Source of the DNA: Rotaria sordida
Lineage: Eukaryota > Rotifera > Eurotatoria > Philodinida > Philodinidae
Assembly: GCA_905250125.1 (NCBI GenBank)
Contig: CAJNOL010000149.1
Location: forward strand, 124,001 to 188,000
Length of the DNA: 64,000 nucleotides
Reading direction: 5' to 3'
Shown: piece after piece, positions 1-11,700 of the stretch
How positions within the stretch are numbered: position 1 is the stretch's first letter
Layout: the number at the start of each line of letters is the position of its first letter
The notes under the pieces: model-generated
The model's input: the letters and a program-made list of their open reading frames with translations, nothing else
Told to the model about the DNA's origin: nothing
Databases searched by the model: none
Position numbers and translations under genes: made by a program

Positions 1-1681
1 ACCGCTTTTTGAAGAAGTTTCATGTAATCAATATTAGATTCAGCAATCGAAACTGATATTGTGTTAACTTTGCCGCTATTGAAGCATTCAAAATTATTCT
101 TCCGATGTGTCTTTTTTCTTCGAGTAGTCAAAACTTTGATAGATTTCAAGTGGTAGAAATGTGCTCAAGGAGTCAGTATGATTATTCTTTCCATAGATTA
201 TCTCTCGTCAAGTATTAGAAAGTTCGATGAGTGGCAAGGGGCCCAAAAATGAGTGCTCGGAATCTGATGCCTGTCGAAAAGCGCAAAACTTAAATAGAAC
301 AAACGAAAAAAAAAATCTATTTTTCAAATTTTCAACTGCTTGTTACGCCCATCGTATGCGTTGAAAACTTGTGAAATATCTAGAGTTGATAATTATTTGT
401 CGAGAAAGAATAAAATATTCTTTTGCAGTTATTTTATTTAACATAAGTGCTTAAGTGATATTAAATATGTCACTTGGTTCATTCTATTATTAGTTCATCG
501 TGTCATGTAATTTTATTAAGTGTTGGATTCTCGTTGCTATACCTGTTTTCTATTTGCATAGCATGAAACCTTGAAAAAAGTAATAAAGTTTATTTCTTTG
601 AAGGCCATTGCCTACATCAATGATATCTGACAAAATCTGATCATAACTTTATATCGTCATGCATTTTCATTTTTTTAAATCCATTAATAATATGAAATAT
701 GATTCTTATTGACAGACGAAAAAAGTATTCGAAGTATCTTTTTTTCTTTGATTTTGTAACATATCAAACCTATACAACCAGTGGCAGATTTAGAGAGGAG
801 GTACCAAGGGATCGATCTTTTCTTTCGACCTATTTTTCGATTCTTTTTCAGTAGAAAATGCCAAAAGATGAGCCAATACAATCTCTAATGTGACTTGAAA
901 ACACGTTTTGTGACTATAATCGTTCCCCTTTCTATTGAAGCACCTCCATTTACCAGAATCCTACATCCGCCATTGTATAGAACTCGGACTAATAACGTAC
1001 AGATTCGTTTTGAATTCAGATAATTTATCGATTGTTAATAGAGACAATTGATCCATTCTAGTTTAATCGAATAATTTTAATTTACGAAAATAAATAGATG
1101 ATTATTCATCAAACTTGAAATGATTCAGAACAATTTCGAAAGAATAAAGAAAACCAGAACTTACTTCGATTAGAAAAAAATTTCGAAATTCCAATATCTA
1201 TAATATTTCAGCTTCCTTTTTTCGATCACATCTTCATGACGAAACAGTTACTAACGTTACTACATTACCATCTAACATGAATGTGTTGTGTGTCATTTTT
1301 ATTTATTTTGGATTTATACCTCAATGAATAATATTTATTGTTGGCAAGCAAACATATAAAAAGAACTCAAAACATGCTGATGCATGGCTGAATGGCTTCG
1401 TCATCACCTTTTTTTTAAACTACAATAGAAAAGAAAACGAAAACAGTCATTGCGCCAGCTTGACTAAAAATAACAATTTGAAAAGAAAAAAAAAAGTCTC
1501 GTAGATGGATGTAGTCATATGAAAAGGGATTAATTGAAAAATATAAATATTCGGAGACACCCACGATACAACACGATACTAATAATATACAAGTAAATAC
1601 TTTTAACCAATCAGATACTTTAAGCATCTTGATATTATTACATTCGTCTGTCAGGTAATAATATATATTGTTGATTTAAAT
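1..1681. other. Intergenic stretch, no gene seen
   Basis: No exon chain with usable splice sites could be assembled on either strand. The short open frames near 684-881 and 1415-1627 lack splice context and have ordinary AT-rich, stop-poor composition. The only structured item is the small transposon-like repeat at 779-975. Confidence 0.6.
779..975. mobile_element. hAT-type MITE, 197 bp
   Basis: The left end reads CAGTGGCAGAT and the right end, read inverted, CAATGGCGGAT, giving terminal inverted repeats. The element is flanked by an 8-bp near-perfect target duplication, TATACAAC (771-778) and TATAGAAC (976-983), 7 of 8 identical. An 8-bp duplication with CA-TGGCGGAT-like ends is typical of hAT-superfamily non-autonomous elements. 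It has no coding capacity. A partial relative of its left half lies at 24238-24345. Confidence 0.72.
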
Positions 1682-1996
1682 ATGAGTTTATTTCTTCGCA
1701 CTTCAATATTACTACTATTACTACTTGAAATAATACTATCTCGACCAGCTATGCAAAGAATTATGGTTAATAATCACGTATGGGAAGTACCAAATGAACC
1801 TGGATGGGAAGAAGTTATTAGAGATGCGGCAACAATTCAAAAACAATTGCATGTATGTACAACAGCTGCTGAATGTCGTCAAGTTATTGACCAATTGCAT
1901 GCTATCTTTAATTATTATCCGGTTTCTAGAAAGTATCTGGAGTCAAACCCGGATAGTGCATATGACATAATGGCATCAATATTCAAATGGGGCTAA
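1682..1996 (+). CDS. Small secreted protein / candidate peptide precursor (104 aa)
   Basis: Single-exon ORF of 104 residues. Residues 1-20 form a leucine-rich signal peptide, with likely cleavage after ILS before RPAMQ. The mature part is short and soluble. It has only two cysteines, seven positions apart (CTTAAEC), which could form a small disulfide ring. There is an RK pair at about residues 81-82, and the chain ends FKWG just before the stop. A terminal glycine is the usual amide donor in neuropeptide precursors, so a processed FKW-amide peptide is possible but unproven. An AATAAA lies at 2089-2094. No family was recognised. The gene converges on the 2100-2468 gene and the 3' signals overlap. 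Confidence 0.6.
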   Translation: MSLFLRTSILLLLLLEIILSRPAMQRIMVNNHVWEVPNEPGWEEVIRDAATIQKQLHVCTTAAECRQVIDQLHAIFNYYPVSRKYLESNPDSAYDIMASIFKWG

Positions 1997-2099
1997 ACAT
2001 ACAAATGTAAATACGATCATTAGACAATCATTCTATATAAATAATTGAAATGCAGAATGTAAATTTTTTATTAAATACAATTTTGATAAATAAATATTC

Positions 2100-2468
2100 T
2101 TATCGTTTTTGAGATTTTGATCGTTGATATTTTTTTGATTTTGATTTTGAACGTTGTGATGCATTCGATTTAGGTTTTTTTGAAATAGATTTTGATTTAA
2201 TTTTTTTCTTAGATGTTTGAATTGATTTTTCATTGATATGTTGTTTGTTGATTTTCTTGTTATCAGATGTTAATTGGTTAATATTCCATGAATATGGTGG
2301 ATATGGATATCGTTCGACAATGAAATCATCTATAAAATCAGATCCATATGTTTTTTCATTAGAAATTCCTTGTTTTAAACATTGTTCGTAAGATTTTAAT
2401 ATATTTGATTTTATGGTTGATTTTTGTTGTTGTGTTCTAGTCTTTAATGACATAATAACATCAAACAA
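2100..2468 (-). CDS. Small basic protein of unknown function
   Basis: Open frame of 122 codons from the first ATG (2468). A second ATG five codons in, starting MSLKTRT, may be the real start. The first half is mixed, with a tyrosine/proline patch (ERYPYPPYSW at about residues 53-62). The last about 40 residues are almost all K, S, Q and R, resembling a disordered nucleic-acid or tubulin-binding tail. No family was recognised. Codon use matches neighbouring genes. A TTTATT (AATAAA on this strand) lies at about 2067-2072, so its 3' end interleaves with that of the convergent 1682-1996 gene. It could still be a chance frame in AT-rich DNA. Confidence 0.45.
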   Translation of the reverse strand: MFDVIMSLKTRTQQQKSTIKSNILKSYEQCLKQGISNEKTYGSDFIDDFIVERYPYPPYSWNINQLTSDNKKINKQHINEKSIQTSKKKIKSKSISKKPKSNASQRSKSKSKKYQRSKSQKR

Positions 2469-4335
2469 TTAAAATCATATTAATTGAAGATAAAAATAAA
2501 AGAAGAAGGTCGAACGAATAAATTTCATATTTAAATTTTCCCGCAAATTCAAATTTTTATTATATTTTCATCAAGTTCTAAAGTTATTGACAAAAATAAC
2601 GGAAGAATTTTTTTACTTCGATAATGAATTTTATGATATGTTGGATTAGTAGAATCGAGTTTCTCACTTATCTCAACAATTATAAAAAACAAATATATTA
2701 ACTGATAAGACATTCATTTGCCCATCATTGACATTATAGTATCTGATTTATACATATTTATAAAAAATAGGATGAATAACACAAACTTAATTTTTGAAAA
2801 AAGTTAATAATCTCTTCATTGAAATATAGACTAGATAACGAAACAATGAATAGCCAAAAGCAATTTTTTATATATTATAAGAAAACAAAACAAATGCTCA
2901 ATGCTGATTTTCTCTTATAACTTTCTTCAATGAGTTAAGTGTTATTTATGGTTACACTCTAGATGTTTTAGTTACAAAAACTAATGACGACATTTATTTA
3001 TTTTTTAATCTTCTTGCACAATTTGTAGCCAAGTGAAACAAAAATATATGTAATAGTTTGCAAATCAGTCGTAGTTAAATAATATTTAAAAAAAGATTTT
3101 CTATGATACAATTGCAGGCGACCACTTCCTCGTTCAGGCGTATGCTCGCTTAGACAGATGGTCGTCGAACAGATTTTATTTTAAATTTTAAACGTATGCT
3201 GCACAATAATATTAATTCAAACAATAAACTTATTCCATTGAGTTGTCAGACCCTAAATTTTCGAACCCGGTCGAACCGTACTTTAATATTCTCAATGAAA
3301 TTTTCTAATCAGAATTGGATAGTCGCCCCGAAAATGCGAAACACTTTTTTTCCAATTTTCTGTATTCGGTGACTAGCGCATTGTAAATATTTTTCAGAAG
3401 ACTAGAACCCATCAGGTCCGAGACTGATTTGACAGGATCTAAGACTGATACATCTTCTGTATTTAGACATCATTGACATTATATCGAGTAGTCAACTAGC
3501 AAAGCAAAAAAAACCTCAGGCTCTCAACAAAGATCAGTTAAAGTATATCGGGTGTTTTTTTTGTCTCTGTAGATTCTCTTTTCAAATCTGTTTGTCTATT
3601 GTTGTTCAATGTTACTGTTTCTTATTGATTTTTTTAAATTTAATCTTGTAGAACAACTAAATCACATACTCGAATTGTTTTTTTTTGTTTTTTCCTTAAG
3701 AGTTTCTTCAGCAAGGATCTATCATAGGGTGGAAGTGTCCATCCTTAGATGTCAAACTTCCCGCGTTTTATCCAGTGTGATGGCTGAGGGAATGATGCCA
3801 TCTGAGGATCGAATTAGTCTTCACGAAGTTGATGGTTATTGTATCATGTACTACCTGTCTATGCTCTCAAAAATAAATGTTCGCCTTTTCGGAATATCAT
3901 ATCGTACCTACGGAAAGGAAAATCTGGATAAAACATTGCTGATTTCCGTTTATAGTCACGTGAACGAAATTTTAATCGTGGTTGCATGTTGTCAAATTGG
4001 TTAATCCTAAAGAGAAATTGATAAAGATAATCATTCCATTTGATAAAGTTCTTCATGCTCTATATTGATTTTATTTTATAAATATATTATATCAATTTTT
4101 CATATTATTGGCAAGCATGATTACTTGAAAAATGAAAGTATGAACTTATAAATAAACGAAATTTTATTGTTTCGATTTTTAATCTTAATATTAATTGAAG
4201 AACATTTCAAAATTAAAAATTACAATTATACATTATACAAAAAAGTTGTTTCCTTTTTACTTGTTCAATATAATAAAAAAACAAAAAAATGTCATACAAT
4301 AGTTATTTAATAAACAATTTAAAATAAGAATTTAT
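2469..4335. other. Intergenic stretch, no supported gene
   Basis: Mostly AT-rich non-coding DNA. A 131-codon plus-strand frame at 3609-4004 and an overlapping minus-strand frame at 3859-4056 are the only long frames. Neither has splice context or a recognisable domain. The 3700-4000 segment has somewhat higher GC than its surroundings, so it may be old mobile-element sequence. Confidence 0.5.
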
Positions 4336-5363
4336 TTATTTTATTTCAGCTGGTAAATGAACATTTTCTGCATATTGATTTGGAATGTTACCGGGAGGAT
4401 CAAATATAACAACACCATACCACCAATTTCCATCATCAGATCGAGCTCGTCCAACACCAATTTCTTGTGATGCTCGCCAAACTAATTGTGTAAAATTTTC
4501 TGTATCTTTACGTCCATCATGACCAAACATATATCGTTTTCCTTCTTTCATCCATTTTCTAACCATTTTCTCTCCTATAAAAAAATCAAATTCAAATAAT
4601 TTTCTATGATAAAAAAGAATAAGAAATATAAGACTTTGAACCTGTTAATTCAACTTGAAATGATGCTGCATAATTTTCTCCAAGTGTTTGTCGTCCTAAA
4701 TTACGCCATTCAGGTGGACTATGTTCTAATTTACCAGTACTAGCCATATGTTCTGCCCAACGTTGAGCAATTTCAGATAATTGATCATTAAGTTCTAATG
4801 GTTGAGCTTCATATCGACGACGAAAACCATTTATTGCTTGAAATGTTGCTTGTGCAAATGCTTCACTACTATCTAGTAAACCAATTTCATTTGCTAAAAT
4901 AAATAAATATTTACGTTCTATTTCAAAACATAGAAAATAAATACTTGAGTCAGCTGAAGTAATACGTGGTGCATATGTTCCAATAACGCCTGTTCCAGTT
5001 GTACCAGTGCCAAATGAATTATCAAGTGTATTTATATCAGTAGGACTGAAAGGTCGTTCTGAACGTTTTGTAGTGTTGGGCGCCCGTGCATGTGGTTTTG
5101 CTTTAGTCTTTCTAAATTTTTTCATAAAGAATGCAGCAATACCTTATGTAATATATAAGACATTTTTTTTCTATTTTTTCAAAATTAATCTAATTCTTCT
5201 TACCAATACCAATACCAGTGAACAATAATCCCGTAATAGAATTTGTCACCCTAAGAATATTTAAAAATTAGAATGTAAATATTGTGTTCAATTTATCTTA
5301 TACTTACCACATATACCAATAAGACTGAAGACATACACGCAGTTGAACAGCTGAAAGTCCCAT
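4336..5363 (-). CDS. CAP-superfamily (GAPR-1/GLIPR2-like) membrane-anchored protein
   Basis: Five exons: 5363-5308, 5250-5204, 5142-4945, 4893-4642, 4574-4336. All phases agree, giving 263 aa. Intron 4894-4944 is 51 nt, in frame and stop-free, so it could be mistaken for coding. Residues about 22-41 form a hydrophobic segment followed by MKKFRK, a likely N-terminal membrane anchor. The CAP domain covers about residues 100-255. CAP hallmarks are RWAEHMA, an H-S...GENYA block, ENFTQLVW and WWYGVVIFDPPGN. The usual GHFTQ histidine is replaced by asparagine (ENFTQ), so the classical Zn-binding pair is incomplete. GAPR-1 proteins are usually cytosolic or Golgi-lipid-bound; a TM anchor plus Thr/Gly-rich linker is atypical. 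Biochemical role unknown. Confidence 0.88.
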
Positions 5364-5752
5364 TTCTTTTTTACCTTATAAAACGTCTTTTGTTTGATGA
5401 AAATGTACACACACACACAAAAAATCGTATGTCTTCTTTTTAAATGAAGTGAAAAATATTTGTTTTTTGTGAGAGATAAAAAGTGTGAGTTAAAAAAGAA
5501 AGCGAAAAAAAGTCTTATAACAATGTACAAAGTATGAATTTTTACTTAAGCATTTTGTTTCACCACATCATTAGAAAAGAAAAGCATTACGTCAGTTTAG
5601 TTTAATGCCATTAGCATGTTTTGTTGTTTTGCAGGCGTTGCCGTATTTCTCTTTGTGATCAAATTCAAAAAAACAAGCAATTATAATGTTGGATGTTTGA
5701 TCTATGAAGAAAAAAACAGAATTGTTTCTTTTAGGTTTTTCTTGTTGTCTTA
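5364..5752. other. Short spacer with CAP-gene promoter and formin 3' end
   Basis: About 390 bp between the start of the CAP gene and the stop of the formin gene, both on the minus strand. It must hold the formin 3' UTR and the CAP promoter. An AC run lies at 5409-5420. No other element was recognised. Confidence 0.4.
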
Positions 5753-8700
5753 TTAAACCTTTAATGAATGAATTAAATTGGCAAAAATTGAAAAAAATCT
5801 AGTTGATGTTGTTATTTCTTTTGTAAAATAAGAAACAGTTTTATGAAATTGATCATTTGTTATTTCATAATATTGAATTATTTCATGTAATTTGTGTTGA
5901 CAATCATGAAGAAATTTCTGTAATAATTTAATTATTTTATTTCTTTTTATATTCAGAAGGTTTTAACACATTCAACCCGATTCATTTTTATTACAGAATA
6001 GCTCTAACAGATTCATTTTTGTATGCATTCGTTATCCTTTTCATTCTGTGTTAGCTCGTTGTTTTCTCTTTTCTGATTGGTATATCATATGAACCGTTAT
6101 ATCTATGCATCACATACTGGTTTTTGCCAACATGACGTATTTGGCTTTCCCCAGTATGCTATCACATGTTCTGTATTAGACTTTTTCTAATAATATACTC
6201 GTTTACGTCATACTTGGTACTCTCCAACATGCTTATATATGTATGTGTCGGTGCTTCTCTTCCTACCGTTATTCACTATTACAGTCACTAGTTCTTTTGC
6301 TAATTCTATTCTTCTCTTTCCTTTTTTTCTTTTGTAAAACCCCCCTTTATGATGTTGAGATACATATATCTCGATTGTTTTGACGAGAAGCATCATGCTA
6401 TGAAATAAAGGACTCAAAAAATATCGAAGATAGAGCATATGACACATTATGTGTAACCTTCTGCCCAAGTAAAAAGGCAAAAGGAAGCAGTTTTCTATAT
6501 AGTTTCTTCTTAAAATATAGTATGATCCACCGGTGGATCACATCGGACTGAATGTATTACTAATTTTTACTTGAATTTGGATGTTTTCTTCGAATTTATT
6601 TATCCACAATTCAATTTGCTAAAATACAAATGAAAAAAAAAATAATAATAATAAATTCTTTTCTTTTTTTTTTAATTTTCTACTTCAAATTCTTGTTTCA
6701 TTTGTTCGATTTCAGATTTAATTAAAGTTAAGTCAACTAAAAAAATAAAATGAAATTTAAAAAACAAAAATTTATGAATTAAAATAATTCAACTTTTGCT
6801 TGCAGATAAAATTGATTTATAATTTTCTTTAATATCAAATATTTCTGAATGACGATCATTACATATTTCTGAAACAATATTCATAATTGGTATATGTGTT
6901 TTTGATGTTTTTAAATCATATATCTAACAATGAAAAAAATAATATTTAATAAAACGAAAGATAAAATAGAAAATTCTTTTCAAACTTTTGATAAATCATC
7001 AAGTGTAAGAACTTGATGTATTACTGTTGGATTTAAATGATTAACTATAGAAAGTATGATCTAAATTGAAATATTTTGTACTAATAAAATGAAAAATGAA
7101 CAAAGAATATATATAAGAACTGACTTCAAGTAATTTTTTAATATGATTTGATTGATATAAAAAACTACAAGCTTCATTAATGATATGCATTTGATCATTT
7201 AATAAATGATAATTATCAGCAAAGATTAATTTAAATTTTATTGTATTTAATCGTTCCATATAAAATGGTATTTGAATAATCTATAATTTAATATTTTATA
7301 TCTTAGAATTCGTTACGTATTTTCACTAACCTCATACATAAGTCGATCTGCTGGAGATAATTGTTCTTTATCAATAGACAAATGACGAAAAGCATCGATC
7401 TATTTTTAATAATAAAAAATTTTAGATAGTTAAGTTCAAGTTTTTTGATAAAATATAGAAACGAGTTTAATAGATAAATTTTGAAGTTTGAATATAAATA
7501 GTGAAACTATCAAGATTGAAGTTGCTTTATCTTCTTCTACGTCTCTAAATCTACTTGTATGAATACATATTATGATTTACTTTATTCTCTACACAATCAA
7601 CTGATTGTTTAATTCATATAGAGAATATATTCGTTTATTATAAGTTTCAATCTGTATGATAATTCTTATCAAATAAGCTTTTTGTTTATGATTTGTAGAG
7701 TACTTTAGTAGCAAAGTATGGTTTTATTGAATTTTCAACTTAAAAGACTATTACGCACTTAAGTTTTCTTTTTATCCTCCAGTCAGACAAAAATAGAACA
7801 AGCCGATGTTTTTATGCATAAGAAAGAACTTGTTTTTTTTTTCTATGAGAAAAAAAAAATAAGTTAGTCAAATTCAATATCTTCGAGCTTGGTTTTTTGT
7901 TTTCGAGAAAAAAAACGATTGGTTTAGGGCGCTTAAAAGCATATTCTTTTTTTATATATAGCAGCCTTTTTATTCGTTTCTTGCCTGGTTAAGAAGTAAC
8001 ATAGAGAGTTAATGACGGGGTATGACGACGAACCTGTCTTTTTCGTGCTAAAAATAACAAAAACGATAAAAATAAAAGCAAGTTAAATGTTGTAATAGAA
8101 TGAAAAAGAAATCAGTATAGAATCTGTTTTAATATCATCTTAATGTCAGTATAAAATGTGTCATTCAACATGAAACTGAACTTTTTAAAAAAAGTTTTCT
8201 GATTAATTTTAATTTTCTTGAATATAATAGCCAATTCAGTGATATATCTATTTTTCTTTAATAATTTTACCTCGGTATCATTAGGTATATATTGAATTAA
8301 ATGTTGAATGAGTTCAACTGAAATCAATTCCAAATTAAAGGTTTTTATTGCTTCAGCTATTTCAATAGGACTACGTTTATTAAATGCCAATATAATACCT
8401 AGAAACAAAAGAAAATTTCATCATGGAATAAATTAATAATTATGTTTTTCGACTTAATTTTCTCTTTCAAAGTTTTTCGAGACAATCATTCATCTTAGAC
8501 TTCTTTTGCTTTTTTGTCAAGATTGAACAAAATCTGTGCATCTTATCAATATTTAATCTCTACATGCATGTACGTAAAATATGTACACTACTGAGTCCAT
8601 TGTATATACAGAAAAAAAAAGGCACTGACATTGATGCGGACCTGACGTAATAAAAAAGAGAAAAAAACACAGTCAAATATATGCATTTGATTAAATCGGA

Positions 8701-11700
8701 AGATAAATATTCGGCTAAGGAAAAATAGCAATTAATGTTTATTAATAAGTTGCCATCCGTGTATCCTCGAAGTCTGATATCGAACCAAATTGAAATGTAA
8801 AACGTCCTGGAGTTGGATGTATTATTCCACTGCTGTAATAATAACGAATAGCACGCGCTAATTTCTCATAAGTCATAACTAAAATTAAAAAAAAAAATGA
8901 AGAAATTTCCAATTAATCATAAATAAAACAAAAATAAATCTACCTGAATCGGAATTTCGACCTTTGACGCGTTGCCATAGTTCAGCAGCAGTATTTTTTT
9001 GATAAAATCTGAAAATGCCTTTGCTTCTATCAATATATGCAGCAATATGAGAGTAATTTTTATTGTTCAGTAATTGTCGAAGAAATTCATGCAATAATGG
9101 TCTACGTGATCTGCCACTGGTCTCATCCGTGACAAACCATTCACGTACATCTATATGTGGTAAATTTGATAGTATTCGATTTTGCTTTTTTTTTCGAGGT
9201 TTTTTCATGGGTGGTGATGCTGGTGATAGATCAAAATCAAATGTAGGTTGTATTTGAATATTAGACATGAAATCTGCTATTTCAACAGATCCGAAATTAA
9301 AAATTGAATCAGAATTTATAGGATCATAAAATATTTCTTTGTCCGAATTTTGATCACAATCAAGCATTGTAATTGCATATCCATCATCTTTGGCTGGATC
9401 GAATTTGGTTGATTCCATTGAACGACCGACCGGTAAAAATGACGTCAACTGTGACGAATCATTACAAAAACTCATCACAGGATCGTTTGGTCCATTTTGC
9501 AATGATTGTGCATGCTGGTATATCCAAGCCACGAGATCATCGGTATTTTCAAAATGCTTTCCTGTATAAGAGCCCGGTTGCCCTAGATATTGATCAAGTT
9601 CGCTAGGTGAAGTAGGGCACGATAATAATGGATCCATATTAGAAAACAATATGAAGTTTTTAAATATTTAACTAAGAATGAAAGCAAGGATTGTGTAATA
9701 TATAGGATTTTTTTTTTCGCATTCTGTGATTCTTTTTCTTTTTTTTTCTTTCCACGATAAAAAAAAATAAAGCATTTGAAGTGTCAGCATCATAGCATTT
9801 TTCTTTTTTTCCAATCGACGAAAAATATAATGCATAAAAAATTGGTTATTTTTCGCGCTTGATTTGTTCATGACAAACAACATGAAACATATGAGCCTAT
9901 GACACATTTATGTGTTTTTGAATGTTTTTTCCTTATCAAAACTACATATCGATAAAGTTTTTTATTTTTTCAAAAAGATTATGGTCGTTGCATTAGCTTT
10001 CGGCGAAATGAAATGTTTCGGGCCTGCCCCTTCTTGACGACAAAGGTTGTTTTTTTTACTCTCCGACCATTAAATACCACTATTTACGTATCTTTTAAGT
10101 TTCTTTTTTTTCTTTTTACTTTTGATTTCATGAGTCATTGGCAAAAGGTGAAAGAGATTTCGAAAGAGAAGCTTAGTATTATGTGAAAATCATATTTTTG
10201 CTTGAAATCAAGCTTTTGTATGCCATTGACGAAGTATAAAGTACGTTAATGTTTGTCTCAAAAACATTTTCTTTTCTATTGAATGCTGCTTGTCGTTTTC
10301 TCGATAGAAAAAGAAATACATGATGAGTCATTTTTTCATTAAAATATACGTCATTGATTATTGTCGAAATAAGAAAGAATATTATTAATTAAGTTGGAAG
10401 AAAGAATATTATTAATTAAGTTGGAAGAAAAAATATACACACCAAGGTTATATGATTTACGATTGTCGAGAATCGTTTTGATTTTTGATTCATTCATTTT
10501 ATTTGAATTTTCTTAAGAAAAAGAAAAAAAAGATTTTCTTTTAAAAAAAATTTTCTCTCATAATAATTTACTTTCATTTATTAGTTTATTCAATTGATTA
10601 ACATAACCCGCGACATCGTAATTTTCTACCTATAAATAAATTGATCGTATCTATGAATAAAACGCATAAAAAACATGTCATGACTCTTTTCTGAAATTTG
10701 TTTCAATGACTCAAAATCAATAACAGTTTTTTTTTTTGCAAAAAAACAAAGATGATATCTATATCTTGAGTAAATATTTGAAGTGATTACCTAAAAACGA
10801 GGTTGACACAAAAAAATAAGTCTTACTTTTGACCATAAAGTCTCTTGATTGGGTGAGATAAGTGCTGTTTTCAATGACTTTGATTGTGATTTAATTGCTA
10901 AATCGAATGAATTTGGTAATGGTGGTGCTTTAGGGATAAGAACTTTTGTGTCGGTTTTAACTTCAATCAATGATGGTGATTGAGTACTGGATTCAGATTT
11001 AATAATTGGTATTGATATTTTAGAATTTTCATTTTTTGTAATTTCTATTGATGGATGTCTTGTGGTAGTTTTTGATGAAAATGAAGTAGGATTGTATGAT
11101 AAAGAAAGTTGATCAATATCGGTGACACGATTTGATTCTTTTCTTTGATATTTTTTTTCAAATTTATGAACTTTATTTGTTGCTGAACGAAATAAATGAT
11201 TCATAATTGATTTATCATTTGATAAACGAATAATAGAATCTGAGGCACAATCGAGAAAATAAAGTTGAAATTGAACATCTGATTCATCCGATGATGGTAA
11301 CATAATAATCTAAAAATTTTCATTAATTCTCGTAAAAGATAATTAACATGAATTTCTTGTTCAAAATTCAAAAGCTTCGATTACTGAAAAAAAAAACTTA
11401 AGTTATGTATCGAAATTTATTTTTATTGTAACGAAAACTTGTCGAGTTGGAGTAGGTACAGGCTCTAGACCAAATCAACGAGTCATACTCTTAAAGTAAC
11501 AATTTATTATGACTTGATTATTATAATATCATCGTCAAGATTGTCTAAGAGATGTATAGGATGTATCACGTACAGAATACAAATAGTTGTTAAAAAGTAT
11601 CGTGCATCATCTTCGGAACGACTTGAAGTTTCACGAAGGAACGTTTCTATGTGTCAAATCACTTTTGAGTCGGAACTATGTGCATTATATAGATTCTGAC

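Noticed and set aside
3609..4004. 131-codon plus-strand frame and overlapping minus frame 3859-4056
   Set aside because: No domain, no splice context, hydrophobic T-rich start and frames open on both strands; more likely chance or old repeat sequence.
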